DNA of 64,000 nt from Ciceribacter sichuanensis (GCF_024055605.1 NZ_JAMXLX010000001.1:372001-436000); one strand, 5' to 3'; shown: positions 25,768 through 37,601, counted from the stretch's first letter. Program-made: numbers and translations. Notes: generated from the letters alone by a model not told the origin.

Positions 25768-27240
25768 TCATGATGTCTGTGACGTGTTGCCGGCGAGCCT
25801 GATGGCCCGCCGGGCGGCGAGGAGGGCGGGCAGCGCCCATACGAGCGCCAGAGCGAAGGTCAGCGTCAGGATCGTCCGCATGGCCTCCGGTGTTTCAGAA
25901 GAGGCAAGGCCGGCGCCGTTGGCCCATAGCCCCGCCATCGCCGCGCCGAGCGCATAGCCGGCCGATTGCAGCGTGGGCAGCAGCGCCGAGGTCTTGTCGC
26001 GCTCCCGTTCCGGTGTCTTTTCCATCAGCATCTGGCTGAGATAGCCCCAGCTCAGGCCGAAGGCCGCGCCGATGGTGATCTGCGCTCCAACGAGCAGCCC
26101 GGTGCTGCCGGCGGCAATGGCCGTTGCAAGTGCCGCAAAGCCGCAGACCAGCAGCAGGGGCCCGACCCATATGGTGGCCTGCCTTGCGCCTTCATGCCTG
26201 AGATTGGCGACGCCGATGGCCGTGAGGCTCCAGCTGATCGCCATCAGCGCCCCGAGCGCCCCGGCATGGGTTGGCCCGTAGCCGAAGAGACTTTGCAGCG
26301 AGTAGACGAGATAGACGCCGCTCGTTGCCTGCGAAAGCGGCATCAGCAGCACCACCCAGAGGCCGAGGCCGAGCGTGGAGCCGAGCGAGAACGCGCCCTT
26401 CGGCAGGATGGACTGATCCGCGCGGCGGTCGAGACGAACGGCGGCGAAGATCAAAACGAGAGATGCCGCGACTGCCGTTGCCGTGACCGGTGCCGAAGGC
26501 GTAAGCCCGGCGACCAGCATGACGAGCAGCCCGGCCGAAAGCAGGGCAAGGCGCTGGGTTGGGAAGCTGAGGGTCATGCTGCCTGTCGTCCTACGTCCGC
26601 CCGGCACCATCACCGCGGCGAGAAGCAGGAAAAGGCAGATGATCGGGGCGTTGACGAGAAAGGCGACGCGCCACGAGAAGCTTTCCGTGAGCGATCCGGC
26701 AAGCACCGGTCCGCCAAAGGCGGCAACGGCCCAGACGGTCGCCTCCGCGCCAAAGACCTTCGGCACCAGAGCCGGCGGAAACATTTCAGGGATCAGGGCA
26801 TAGCAGATCGCCGCGATGATCCCTTCGCCGATGCCCTGAAAAACGCGCCCGACAAGCACTGTCTCCATGTCCGACGCCACAGCGGCGGTAAGCGTGCCGG
26901 CGAGAAAAACGATTGCTGCGGCGAACAGCACCTTTCGCGCGCCGTATCGCTGCTTGAGGAGAGCCGCACTCGCGCCGGCGACGATCGAGGCGATCAGATA
27001 AAGGGTCAGCGACCACGGCAGCAATGCCGCGCCGCCGATCTCGCGGACCGCTGTCGGCAGCACGGTGCTGACGAGAAAGCCGTTGAAGGCATAGAGCGCG
27101 ACGCCCACGCACAACATGGTGGTGGTCGCGAGATAGCGGGGTGCCATCAGCTCCGCCCAGCGGCCTGTAACTGCCGTCATCCCGGCATCGCCTGCGCCGC
27201 GTGATTCCATGCCGCCTGCGCCTTCCATTCCTGCATCCAT
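25768..27240 (-). CDS. MFS transporter under a SoxR promoter
   Basis: The 490-residue protein has about 12-14 membrane helices. The family motif 'RVFQGIGEGIIAAICYALIPE' (motif C region), 'KQRYGARKVL' (motif A) and 'GGPVLAGSLTESFSWRVAFLVN' mark a DHA-type multidrug exporter. The start at 27240 is preceded at a good distance by GAGAGGA. It is divergent from soxR across a canonical SoxR box with a 19-bp-spaced promoter pointing to this gene, so export of redox-active compounds is likely. Upstream in-frame sequence is antisense to soxR and was not included. Confidence 0.88.
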   Translation of the reverse strand: MDAGMEGAGGMESRGAGDAGMTAVTGRWAELMAPRYLATTTMLCVGVALYAFNGFLVSTVLPTAVREIGGAALLPWSLTLYLIASIVAGASAALLKQRYGARKVLFAAAIVFLAGTLTAAVASDMETVLVGRVFQGIGEGIIAAICYALIPEMFPPALVPKVFGAEATVWAVAAFGGPVLAGSLTESFSWRVAFLVNAPIICLFLLLAAVMVPGGRRTTGSMTLSFPTQRLALLSAGLLVMLVAGLTPSAPVTATAVAASLVLIFAAVRLDRRADQSILPKGAFSLGSTLGLGLWVVLLMPLSQATSGVYLVYSLQSLFGYGPTHAGALGALMAISWSLTAIGVANLRHEGARQATIWVGPLLLVCGFAALATAIAAGSTGLLVGAQITIGAAFGLSWGYLSQMLMEKTPERERDKTSALLPTLQSAGYALGAAMAGLWANGAGLASSETPEAMRTILTLTFALALVWALPALLAARRAIRLAGNTSQTS

Positions 27241-27286
27241 TCCGGGTCTTTCCTCTCCATGGTCATCATTGTGGCCAGATGCTACA

Positions 27287-27306
27287 ACCTCAACCAAAGT
27301 TGAGGT
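27287..27306. promoter_or_regulatory. SoxR box within a MerR-type promoter
   Basis: ACCTCAACCAAAGTTGAGGT is a perfect 8-bp inverted repeat with a 4-bp centre and matches the known SoxR operator pattern (CCTCAA-N6-TTGAGG). On the minus strand it lies between a -35-like TTTACC (27304-27309) and a -10-like TAGCAT (27279-27284) that are 19 bp apart, the long spacing that MerR/SoxR activators need. The promoter reads into the MFS gene. Confidence 0.88.
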
Positions 27307-27327
27307 AAATACCCGGAGCAAGAAAAA

Positions 27328-27777
27328 ATGCAGGGCCTGACGGTCGGTGAAATCGCAAGTCGCAGCGGCGTGGCCGTCTCGGCCATTCACTTCTATGAGC
27401 GCAAGGGGCTGATCGCCTCTCACCGCACCGAGGGTAACCAGCGCCGCTTCGATCGCGCCGTGCTTCGCCGCATCGCCCTCATCAAGGTCGCCCAGCAGCT
27501 CGGCGTGCCGCTGGCGGAAGTGGCGGAGCAGCTTTCCGTATTGCCGAAGGACCGCGCCCCCAATCACCGCGACTGGCAGAAGATCGCCACCCGCTGGTCG
27601 CAGCAGCTGAACCATCGCATCCACATGCTGGAGGCGCTACGCGACAGCCTCGACGGCTGCATCGGCTGCGGTTGCCTCTCCATGACCAGATGCACGGTCA
27701 TCAATCCCGGCGACTGTCTGGCCGGAGAAGGGCAGGGGGCCGTGGCGCTCACGGAGATGGCGGTGGAGGAGGATTGA
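27328..27777 (+). CDS. soxR: redox-sensitive transcriptional activator SoxR
   Basis: A 149-residue MerR-family protein. The winged helix covers 'LTVGEIASRSGVAVSAIHFYERKGLI' (key: the MerR start and 'FYERKGLI'), followed by the dimer helix. The [2Fe-2S] cysteines C111, C114, C116 and C122 lie in 'CIGCGCLSMTRC', the diagnostic SoxR cluster. It senses redox-cycling compounds through cluster oxidation. Its box lies 22 bp upstream of its start and faces the MFS pump, which is the evident target. Confidence 0.96.
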   Translation: MQGLTVGEIASRSGVAVSAIHFYERKGLIASHRTEGNQRRFDRAVLRRIALIKVAQQLGVPLAEVAEQLSVLPKDRAPNHRDWQKIATRWSQQLNHRIHMLEALRDSLDGCIGCGCLSMTRCTVINPGDCLAGEGQGAVALTEMAVEED

Positions 27778-27915
27778 GGGGAAGGGCGACTTAGATCGGC
27801 GCGAGGTATCGTTGTTGAAACGATTTTCGTCCCCAATTAGCCCAGATCGACATTCCACGACCGCTCACCTTTGAGCATCAATCACGCTATCCACCAAGCG
27901 CTGCCGGCGCCTATC

Positions 27916-28290
27916 TCATTTCGTCGGCAGAGTGCGTGCGGTCAGCTTGTTTCCGTCAGGATCGCGAAGATATGCGACGAATGCCCCGTTCGGACGCTCC
28001 GTCGGCGGGGTCTCGATCGCTGTGCCACCATGCGCGGTACCGGCGGCATGCCACGCCAGAACATGGTCGCGGCTCGCGGCGGCGATACCGATAGTCCCAC
28101 CATTGGCCGCGGTCGCCGGCTTGCCATCGATAGGTTTCGTGATCATCAGCAGACCGCCCTCGTGGGCATAGATCAGCCTGCCTCTCGCATCCATCTCGCC
28201 GTGCCTGCCTCCTAATGCGGCGAAGGTGGCGTCGTAGAAGCTTCTGGCCCGCTCCAGGTCGTTGCTTCCAATCATGACGTGGGTAAACAT
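27916..28290 (-). CDS. VOC family protein (glyoxalase/dioxygenase fold)
   Basis: The 124-residue protein has the two beta-alpha-beta-beta-beta modules of the VOC fold. The first starts 'MFTHVMIGSNDLERARSFYDATF', where the metal His is in 'THVMIGS' and 'ARSFYDA' is the usual helix. The end 'FVAYLRDPDGNKL' is the typical C-terminal block. Members are glyoxalases, antibiotic-resistance proteins or dioxygenases, and this one resembles lactoylglutathione lyase-like proteins of unknown substrate. It is divergent from the SDR gene. Confidence 0.85.
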   Translation of the reverse strand: MFTHVMIGSNDLERARSFYDATFAALGGRHGEMDARGRLIYAHEGGLLMITKPIDGKPATAANGGTIGIAAASRDHVLAWHAAGTAHGGTAIETPPTERPNGAFVAYLRDPDGNKLTARTLPTK

Positions 28291-28621
28291 GCTTCATCTC
28301 CAGTAGGTTCCCAAAAGCGTTCCCATCCCAGGGTAAGCCAATCTGGGAATGGGGCGGTCGCAAAACTTCCGATGAAAGCGGCCCATGTTTTCGGATTCTT
28401 GCGACATCGCAAGATAGAATGTTCTGCGGCGACCGCAATGTTCCGCTCCTGGCGCACCGCCACCGAAGTGCCGCTGTCTTTGTGGAACACGGTCTGTGTC
28501 GGTCGTCATGCCCCTCCGCCCAATGATTCTCCGCTTCCAGAGGCTTGTTGTTCATTTTGCTGGACTCCGTCAAATAAATGGCGAATGGTCAGCCATCCGC
28601 AGCAACGGGAGTTCACGCCGC
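28291..28621. other. divergent promoter region between the VOC and SDR genes
   Basis: No gene is seen. It contains a hairpin CCCATCCCAG/CTGGGAATGGG (28322-28353, one bulge) and, further on, the 18-bp palindrome listed separately. Confidence 0.5.
28397..28414. promoter_or_regulatory. 18-bp operator-like palindrome
   Basis: TCTTGCGACATCGCAAGA has perfect 8-bp arms around a 2-bp centre. It is located midway between the divergent VOC and SDR genes, which suggests the binding site of a dimeric repressor not encoded nearby. Confidence 0.5.
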
Positions 28622-29386
28622 ATGTCACAGCCAAATCGTATGGAGGGAAATGTATGCCTCATCACCGGCGGCGGAACGGGGATCGGAAAGGCGACGGCCC
28701 TGCAGATGGCGCGTGAGGGCGCTTCCGCCGTGGTCATCGCCGCGCGGCGGGAAGCGGAAGGCGAGGCGGTCGCAGCCGCCTGCCGGGATCTGGGTGCCGA
28801 GTCATGCTTTATCAGGACGGACATGACATGCGAGGCCGAGGTCGAACAGATGGTCGCCGGCACGCTCTCCCGCTTCGGCCGGCTGGATGTCGCCTTCAAC
28901 AACGCCGGTTTTCAGGAGCGGCGCGCCCCGGTCGAGGAGCAGGCTGACGCGACCTACGCCGCCGTGTTCGACACGAATGTCCGCGGCGTCTTCCATTGCC
29001 TGCGCCATCAGATTCCCGCCATGCTGAAAACCGGCGGCGGGGCGATCGTCATCAATGCCTCCGTCAGCGGGGTGCGCAATCCGAATCCCGGCTTTGCACT
29101 TTATAATGCGTCCAAGGCGGCTGTGATCGCCATGATGCGAACGGCGGCAATCGAGAACGCCGCGCGGGGCATCCGCATCAATGCGGTGGCGCCAGGCCGG
29201 GTCGTGACCGACATGATGCTCGCAGCCGGCGTCGGCGATGTGGCGACGGTTGCCGCAGGCCTGCCGCTCAGGCGCATGGGACGGCCGGAGGAACTGGCGG
29301 AAGCCGTCGTCTGGCTGGCTTCGGAGCAGTCTTCCTATGTGGTGGGCCATGTGCTTGCGGCTGATGGCGGCTTTCTCGCTGCGTGA
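28622..29386 (+). CDS. SDR family oxidoreductase
   Basis: This 254-residue classical short-chain dehydrogenase has the cofactor motif 'TGGGTGIGKA' near residue 16, 'NNAG' at about 90, the catalytic 'YNASK' near 160 and the C-terminal 'GHVLAADGGFLA'. The 'AARREAEGE' after strand 2 suggests NADP(H). The start MSQPNR is preferred over an upstream in-frame ATG because the fold begins soon after it. The substrate is unknown. It is divergent from the VOC gene, with a palindromic operator-like site between them. Confidence 0.9.
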   Translation: MSQPNRMEGNVCLITGGGTGIGKATALQMAREGASAVVIAARREAEGEAVAAACRDLGAESCFIRTDMTCEAEVEQMVAGTLSRFGRLDVAFNNAGFQERRAPVEEQADATYAAVFDTNVRGVFHCLRHQIPAMLKTGGGAIVINASVSGVRNPNPGFALYNASKAAVIAMMRTAAIENAARGIRINAVAPGRVVTDMMLAAGVGDVATVAAGLPLRRMGRPEELAEAVVWLASEQSSYVVGHVLAADGGFLAA

Positions 29387-29595
29387 GGCATGAAACCGGC
29401 AATTGATCCAGCTTCGGACCATTTACCATCTGTTAACTCACAACATGAAACTTTTAGTTAACTTTGGTGATCTTGTGGCCGCACTGCACAATTGTCGCCT
29501 CATTTCTGCTTTAGTCAGGCCTCGCTTCGCGCAACACGAAGTGCTTCGCCGGTGTTCCGGTATCTCGCAAAATTTAGCCGGCCTTCGGAGGTGTC

Positions 29596-30981
29596 ATGAA
29601 TAAGCTGTTGATCGCGTTTACGTTCCTTGTTGCGATCGCTTCCACGGCCTCTTCCGCCTTCGCCGGCAGCGCACAGTTTCTCCTCGACGCCCGCACGGGC
29701 GAGGTTCTTGCCTCAGAGAATCCCGATGCCCTCAATCATCCGGCATCGCTGACCAAGATGATGACCGTCTATATGACGTTCGACGCGATCCACCGCGGCA
29801 AACTGTCCTGGGATAGCCCGGTCACCTTCTCGAAATACGCCGCCACCCGCCCGCCGACCAAGCTGCGCGTCAAACCGGGTGATACCATCACCGTTCGCGA
29901 AGCCGTTCTCGGCATGATCGTTCAGTCCGCCAACGATGCGGCTGCCGCCATGGCGGAAAAGCTCGGTGGCACCGAAGAGCGTTTTGCCGCGATGATGACC
30001 GCCAAGGCCCGCTCGCTCGGCATGCCCAAGACCGTTTTCGTCAATGCGTCCGGCCTGCCGGATGATCGCCAGATCACCACGGCCCGTGACATGTCCACCC
30101 TCGGCATCGCGCTGCTGCGCGACTTCCCGCAGGAATACAAGCTCTTCTCCACCAAGAGCTTTGCCTTCCGCGGTCGCACCATCAATGGCCATAACAACCT
30201 CATGTACCGCTACAAGGGCATGGACGGCATCAAGACGGGTTACACCAATGCCTCCGGTTTCAACCTCGTCAGCGCCGTGATCGATGGCGACCGCCGCGTT
30301 ATCGGCGTGGTCATGGGCGGTCGTTCCGCCGCCAGCCGTGACCGGATCATGGAAAAGCTGATCACCGCCAATATCCGCAAGGCATCCGGCGGTTCGAAGC
30401 TCCTCGCCAGCCGTTCGACGGGCTCCGCGCCGGCAGCAACGGTCGATGTCGCTCGTATCGAGGACAAGCCTTCCGCTCCGGTCCCGGCACCCCGCGCGGG
30501 ACAGGATGCCGTGGCCGCCGTCATCGGCATGGCGAACGGCGCTGCACCGGTTCCCGCAAGCCGCTATGGCAGTGCCTACGCCGAATCGACCGAAGTCGCG
30601 AGCGCCGCCATGGCAAGCGATGTCCCGCTGATCACGCCGAAGGCAACCGTCTCTGCCTCCATGGTCCCGACGGGCAAGCCCAAGGCTGCACCTGCCTCCT
30701 CTATTCAAGGCTCTTCCGGTCAGCCGACCGGGAAGTGGCAGGTCCAGATTGCCGCAGCCACCAGCGCCGAGGCTGCGATGTCTCTGCTGAGCGATGCCAA
30801 GAACAAGGTTGGTGGCGTCCTGAACGGGCTCGACACCTATACTGAAGCCGTCACCCGCAACGGCACGACCTTCTATCGTGCCCGCTTCACCGGCTTCGAA
30901 ACCAAGGACGAAGCCCGCACGGCCTGCGAAAAACTGGTCAAGAACCGCTACGATTGCGTGTTGCTGCCGGCGCGCGGATAA
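29596..30981 (+). CDS. D-alanyl-D-alanine carboxypeptidase with C-terminal SPOR domain
   Basis: A 461-residue penicillin-binding protein of the S11 family. A signal peptide ends near residue 23 ('SSAFA'). The active-site motifs are S51-x-x-K54 in 'PASLTKM', 'SAND' (SxN) near 115 and 'IKTGYT' (KTG) near 213. After a Pro/Ala-rich linker, the last 70 or so residues ('KWQVQIAAATSAEAAMSLL') form a SPOR peptidoglycan-binding domain. It trims D-Ala from peptidoglycan stem peptides in the periplasm and may localise to the division site through SPOR. A terminator follows. Confidence 0.94.
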   Translation: MNKLLIAFTFLVAIASTASSAFAGSAQFLLDARTGEVLASENPDALNHPASLTKMMTVYMTFDAIHRGKLSWDSPVTFSKYAATRPPTKLRVKPGDTITVREAVLGMIVQSANDAAAAMAEKLGGTEERFAAMMTAKARSLGMPKTVFVNASGLPDDRQITTARDMSTLGIALLRDFPQEYKLFSTKSFAFRGRTINGHNNLMYRYKGMDGIKTGYTNASGFNLVSAVIDGDRRVIGVVMGGRSAASRDRIMEKLITANIRKASGGSKLLASRSTGSAPAATVDVARIEDKPSAPVPAPRAGQDAVAAVIGMANGAAPVPASRYGSAYAESTEVASAAMASDVPLITPKATVSASMVPTGKPKAAPASSIQGSSGQPTGKWQVQIAAATSAEAAMSLLSDAKNKVGGVLNGLDTYTEAVTRNGTTFYRARFTGFETKDEARTACEKLVKNRYDCVLLPARG

Positions 30982-31020
30982 CGCTGCGGCGTATTTCCTC
31001 CTTCCGGAATATCATTTGAC

Positions 31021-31049
31021 GACGAGCCCTGCGGGGCTCGTTTCTGTTT
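31021..31049 (+). terminator. rho-independent terminator of the carboxypeptidase gene
   Basis: ACGAGCCC (31022-31029), tetraloop TGCG, GGGCTCGT (31034-31041), then a T-rich tail. It lies 40 bp after the stop codon. Confidence 0.8.
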
Positions 31050-31211
31050 GAGCCAGGCCTGTCCTGGCAAGAATGTGAAACGGTTTTGCGTTCGACGATG
31101 CGTAAAACAAAGGATCGGAGCATCTCGGCGATCCGGTCTCGCCGACAATGCTCTTCTGGTGGACAATCTTCCCGAAACGCGCGACAAAGTCAAGAACATA
31201 AAGGGAACAAA

Positions 31212-31517
31212 ATGATTCTCGACCTGATTGCGCAATTCGAGAGGGCATCGGCCAATTATGCCGCGGCCAATGGGGTGGAGCGGGATGCCGACTGGTTTCT
31301 GCTGAAGCTGGTGGAGGAGACCGGCGAACTGGCGCAGGTCGCCAACCGGATCAGTGGCCGCAGCCGGAGCAAGGGAATGAGCGAGGCGGAGCTCCATCGT
31401 CTGCTGGAGGACGAAACCGCCGATCTGTTCGGCCATGTGCTGCTTTTCGCCCGTCATCACGGAGTGGCGCTCGATGACGCGATCGAGCGCAAGTGGCGGT
31501 TCCGCCCGGAGAGCTGA
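31212..31517 (+). CDS. MazG-like nucleotide pyrophosphohydrolase
   Basis: The 101-residue all-alpha protein has the MazG metal motifs 'EETGELAQ' (ExxE) and 'EDETADLFGHV' (E/DxxxD). The ATG at 31212, preceded by AAGGGAA, matches the compact family start; an upstream frame continuation has no domain support. These enzymes hydrolyse NTP or dNTP to the monophosphate and pyrophosphate, often as house-cleaning. It is convergent with tldD. Confidence 0.82.
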   Translation: MILDLIAQFERASANYAAANGVERDADWFLLKLVEETGELAQVANRISGRSRSKGMSEAELHRLLEDETADLFGHVLLFARHHGVALDDAIERKWRFRPES

Positions 31518-31558
31518 GGGGCGGAACTCCGCATTTCAGGGATCTGGCGTGTAGAAGA

Positions 31559-31581
31559 GGGGCCGCCGTTCAGCGGACCCC
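31559..31581 (-). terminator. possible terminator of tldD
   Basis: GGGGCCGC (31559-31566) pairs with GCGGACCCC (31573-31581) with one bulged base. On the minus strand it is followed by TCTTCT. It sits 16 bp after the tldD stop. Confidence 0.4.
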
Positions 31582-31596
31582 GCTTGCCGCTGAGAT

Positions 31597-33012
31597 TCAG
31601 GCCCGGGTGCCGCCGACGGTCACCTGGTCCATGCGCAGATGCGGCTGGCCGACGCCGACCGGAACCCATTGTCCGCCCTTGCCGCAATTGCCGATGCCCT
31701 TGTCGAGCATCATGTCGTTGCCGACCATGGAAATGCGCTTCATTGCTTCCGGGCCGTTGCCGATCAGCATGGCGCCCTTGACCGGCGCGCCGATCTTGCC
31801 GTTCTCGATCAGATAGGCTTCGGTGCAGCCGAAGACGAACTTGCCGGAGGTGATATCGACCTGTCCGCCGCCGAAAGAGACGGCATAGATGCCGTTCTTG
31901 ACGGAGGAAATGATCTCCTCCGGCGTCTTGTCTCCGCCCAGCATGTAGGTGTTGGTCATGCGCGGCATCGGCTGGTGGGCATAGCCCTGCCGGCGGCCGT
32001 TGCCGGTCGGTTTCATGCCCATCAGCCGGGCGTTCTGCCGGTCCTGCATGTAGCCGACAAGGCGGCCGTTCTCGATCAGCACATTGTAGCCTGAGGGCGT
32101 GCCCTCGTCATCGACGTTGATCGAGCCGCGGCGCGCGTCGATGGTGCCGTCATCGACGACGGTAACGCCGGGAGCGGCCACCATTTCGCCCATCAGGCCG
32201 GCAAAGGCCGAGGTCTTCTTGCGGTTGAAATCGCCTTCGAGGCCGTGGCCGACGGCCTCGTGCAGCATCACGCCCGGCCAGCCGGCGCCGAGCACCACGT
32301 CCATGGTCCCGGCAGGCGCGTCGATCGCTTCGAGGTTGACGAGCGCTTGCCGTAGCGCCTCGTCCGCGCCGTTGCGCCAGCTTTCCTCCGAGAGGAAGTC
32401 GCCGAATGCCATGCGGCCGCCGGTGCCGAAAGAGCCGGATTCCTGCCGGTCGCCGGAGCCTGCCACGACGGAGATGTTGATCCGGGTCATCGGTCTGATG
32501 TCGCGCACCCGGTGGCCATCGGCGCGCAGGATCTCGACCACCTGCCAGCTTGCGGCAATCGAGGCGGTGACCTGCCGGACCTTGTCGTCCTTGGCGCGCA
32601 GATAGGCGTCGATCTCCGAAAGCAGCTTCACCTTTTCTTCGAAGGTCGGCGCGCCGATCGGGTTGTCCTCGCCGTAGAGCTTGCGGTTGGTGCCCTGCGG
32701 AGCCGCGGCATACGAGCCGCCATAGCCGCGGGTCACGGCGCCGACGGCATCGGACGCGCGTTCCAGCGCCGAGAGGGAGAGCTCGCCCGCATGGGCGTAA
32801 CCGACGGCCTCGCCGGCCACGGCGCGCAGACCGAAACCCTGATCGGTGTTGAAGGAGCCGCCCTTGAGCCTGCCATTGTCGAAGGTCAGCGATTCCGCCT
32901 GGGCATGCTCGACGAAGAGTTCGCCGTCATCCGCGCCTTCGAGCGCCTTGGCGACGCTGCGGCGCAGCGTGTCCTCGTCGCAGTCGAAGAGGCTGAGAAG
33001 GTCCTGGGTCAT
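31597..33012 (-). CDS. tldD: metalloprotease TldD
   Basis: The protein has 471 residues. The zinc motif 'HEAVGHGLEGDF' (HExxxH) lies near residue 250. The C-terminal 'FVFGCTEAYLIENGKIG' cysteine block is the third conserved feature of the family. TldD works with TldE/PmbA as a heterodimeric peptidase that trims unfolded peptides and modified peptides. A tldE/pmbA partner is not in the window. The gene runs opposite to the MazG-like gene and toward it. Confidence 0.95.
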   Translation of the reverse strand: MTQDLLSLFDCDEDTLRRSVAKALEGADDGELFVEHAQAESLTFDNGRLKGGSFNTDQGFGLRAVAGEAVGYAHAGELSLSALERASDAVGAVTRGYGGSYAAAPQGTNRKLYGEDNPIGAPTFEEKVKLLSEIDAYLRAKDDKVRQVTASIAASWQVVEILRADGHRVRDIRPMTRINISVVAGSGDRQESGSFGTGGRMAFGDFLSEESWRNGADEALRQALVNLEAIDAPAGTMDVVLGAGWPGVMLHEAVGHGLEGDFNRKKTSAFAGLMGEMVAAPGVTVVDDGTIDARRGSINVDDEGTPSGYNVLIENGRLVGYMQDRQNARLMGMKPTGNGRRQGYAHQPMPRMTNTYMLGGDKTPEEIISSVKNGIYAVSFGGGQVDITSGKFVFGCTEAYLIENGKIGAPVKGAMLIGNGPEAMKRISMVGNDMMLDKGIGNCGKGGQWVPVGVGQPHLRMDQVTVGGTRA

Positions 33013-33141
33013 CGTCGTGTCTCCTTGGGGCGTCTGTTCCCCGATGTAGGCGCATCGGCGGTCAACGGCAAGGCGCAGCGCGCAGGCGAAAGCCGGCGGC
33101 TGGCAGGTTGAAGTCCTATATTAGGGAATACCCGCCCCGGA

Positions 33142-33666
33142 TCAGGGCAGGGCGTCATAGCCTTCGGCAAAGCCGGTAAGCTCGATCGGAATACCGACGC
33201 GATCCTGATCCGCCGATTCACGCAGTGCAAAGACTGCGTTCTTGCCGGCGCGCAGGATCTTCATCAGCTCGTCGTCGATCTCCACCTCGACATAGCAGCC
33301 CTCTGAGAAGCAGCGGGTGAAATAGGCGCGACCGATGTTGTTGTTGTCGACATAGAGTTCCATGCCGTCTTTCAAGAGCACGCCGAGCGGCGCCAGAATG
33401 CGCAGCACCTTGGCCTTGCGATCGGCGGTCTTCAGCACGACGACCGAAAGGCCGACTTCCGGCCGGTCGTCGGCGATGACGTTCTGCATCAGCGCGCACT
33501 GCTCGCCGGTCGCGCCGGCGGGCGTATCACAGATGACCGACCATGCGCCGTGATTGGAGCGGATCGTGCCGGGCTGCTGTTGCTGGCCATAGGCCGGCAT
33601 CGAAAGAGCGGCGATCGCGATGGCGCTTGCGGTCAAACCCGACCGGAAAAGTCTCGGAAGACCCAT
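33142..33666 (-). CDS. invasion-associated locus B (IalB) family protein
   Basis: The 174-residue protein starts at 'MGLPRLFRSG', preceded by AGAGG. A signal peptide ends around 'SMPAYG'. The mature part carries the IalB pattern: 'WSVICDTP' near the start, a first cysteine pair ('ICDT..QCAL'), and the second in 'RCFSEGCYVEV'. The family is known from Bartonella erythrocyte entry but is common in free-living rhizobia, where its role is unclear. It probably folds in the periplasm with two disulfides. A frame extension upstream has no support. Confidence 0.85.
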   Translation of the reverse strand: MGLPRLFRSGLTASAIAIAALSMPAYGQQQQPGTIRSNHGAWSVICDTPAGATGEQCALMQNVIADDRPEVGLSVVVLKTADRKAKVLRILAPLGVLLKDGMELYVDNNNIGRAYFTRCFSEGCYVEVEIDDELMKILRAGKNAVFALRESADQDRVGIPIELTGFAEGYDALP

Positions 33667-33997
33667 GGGTACCTCTGGAAATCGAATCATCCCGGACATT
33701 CTTGTCGCCCGGACGGGGAAAATGAAAGCCCCGCACCGTCTTTTCCAGCCGAGTGAGGCATAATTGGGACCGTGGGTGACTTGGGGCCTGCAGGCTTTCA
33801 CGCAGGGCGCGTGCATCCTTTGTTGCCTTGCAGCGAACGGGAGCGTTTTGGATTTGACGATGCGCAAAAATGCCGCGTCCAGTATTAGCCGAACGTATTG
33901 CGATTGTGGCCGATCTGTGGTTTGAAACATTGAGGATAGCATAAAATCTGCGTTTTGATTTGATTTGGATCAAACGCTTTTGGGAGAGACAACCGTG
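33667..33997. other. divergent ialB/coxB promoter region
   Basis: This 331-bp stretch has no gene. It contains an AT-rich stretch and a perfect FNR/FixK box (listed separately) just upstream of coxB. Confidence 0.5.
33960..33973. promoter_or_regulatory. perfect FNR/FixK anaerobox upstream of coxB
   Basis: TTGATTTGGATCAA fits TTGAT-N4-ATCAA exactly, the consensus of FNR/FixK proteins. Its right edge is only 24 bp from the coxB ATG. A FixK activator normally binds about 41 bp upstream of the transcription start, which would put that start inside coxB, so a repressor role at low oxygen is more likely. Confidence 0.75.
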
Positions 33998-36561
<2,564 letters not shown>

Positions 36562-36644
36562 GCGCTGGCAACCGTCCCTCGACAAACGCAGGCGCCACAG
36601 TCCCATCGTGGCGCCTCGCATGAAATGAAAGACGGGAAAAGACA

Positions 36645-37601
36645 ATGGCAGTCATCGACAATCGCGATACGCTCGGGTTCGAAGGCGAAGTCCGCCTTTC
36701 GGAGGCGGGTGCGCGCGATTTCTTCGCGCTTCTGAAACCGCGCGTCATGTCTCTCGTGGTCTTCACCGCGTTTGCCGGCCTTGTGCTGGCGCCGGGCCAC
36801 ATCAATCCCGTTCTTGGCGCCATCGCTATTCTTTGTATTGCAGTGGGTGCCGGTGCCTCCGGTTCGCTGAACATGTGGTATGACGCCGATATCGACGCCG
36901 TCATGAGCCGCACCGCGACCCGCCCCATTCCCGCCGGGCGCATTGCGCCGAACGAGGCGCTGGCTTTCGGCCTGGTGCTTTCCGTCTTCTCCGTGTCGAT
37001 CCTCGGGCTCGCCGTTAACTGGTTCGCAGCCGGATTGCTTGCCTTCACCATCTTCTTCTACGCCGTCGTCTACACGATGTGGCTGAAGCGCTCGACGCCG
37101 CAGAATATTGTTATCGGCGGTGCTGCCGGCGCCTTCCCGCCCATGGTTGGCTGGGCCTGCGTGACCGGCGGCGTTTCGCTCGACAGCATCGTTCTTTTCC
37201 TCATCATCTTCCTCTGGACGCCTGCCCATTTCTGGGCGCTGGCGCTGTTCAAGATGCGTGAATACGGCGCGGTCGGCGTGCCGATGCTGCCGAATGTTTC
37301 CGGCGAGCCAACGACCAAGCGCCAGATCGCTCTCTATGCCGTCCTGACCGCCGTCACTGCCGTTGTGCCGACTGTCACGGGTCTTGCGTCGCTGTGGTAC
37401 GGCCTGTTCGCCGGCGTTCTCGGTGCGCTTTTGGTGCTCTGTTCCATCGCCGTCTGGCGCATGCCTGACGGAGACGAGAAGATGTTGCCGGCGAAGAAGC
37501 TCTTTGGTTTCTCCATTCTCTACCTGTTCGCCATCTTCTCCGGCCTGCTGGTCGACCACTATGTCGCCTCGCTTGCCGCCATGTTCGGAGGCTCCGCATG
37601 A
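36645..37601 (+). CDS. ctaB: protoheme IX farnesyltransferase (heme O synthase)
   Basis: A 318-residue UbiA-superfamily membrane enzyme with about 9 helices that adds the farnesyl chain to heme B to give heme O, the precursor of heme A. The prenyl-diphosphate/Mg2+ motif '[19 protein letters not shown]' (NxxxDxxxD) is present near residue 77-95. The C-terminal half has '[11 protein letters not shown]' and '[11 protein letters not shown]'. The gene lies between coxA and the small ctaF-like gene, and its stop overlaps the next start (ATGA). Confidence 0.96.
   Translation: MAVIDNRDTLGFEGEVRLSEAGARDFFALLKPRVMSLVVFTAFAGLVLAPGHINPVLGAIAILCIAVGAGASGSLNMWYDADIDAVMSRTATRPIPAGRIAPNEALAFGLVLSVFSVSILGLAVNWFAAGLLAFTIFFYAVVYTMWLKRSTPQNIVIGGAAGAFPPMVGWACVTGGVSLDSIVLFLIIFLWTPAHFWALALFKMREYGAVGVPMLPNVSGEPTTKRQIALYAVLTAVTAVVPTVTGLASLWYGLFAGVLGALLVLCSIAVWRMPDGDEKMLPAKKLFGFSILYLFAIFSGLLVDHYVASLAAMFGGSA

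Noticed and set aside
27240..27624. N-terminal extension of the SoxR-controlled MFS protein
   Set aside because: The extra residues run antisense through soxR and through the SoxR box, so the start at 27240 is preferred.
29430..29470. CtrA-type binding site (TTAA-N7-TTAAC) before the carboxypeptidase gene
   Set aside because: Two TTAAC words are present but their spacing does not fit the CtrA consensus.
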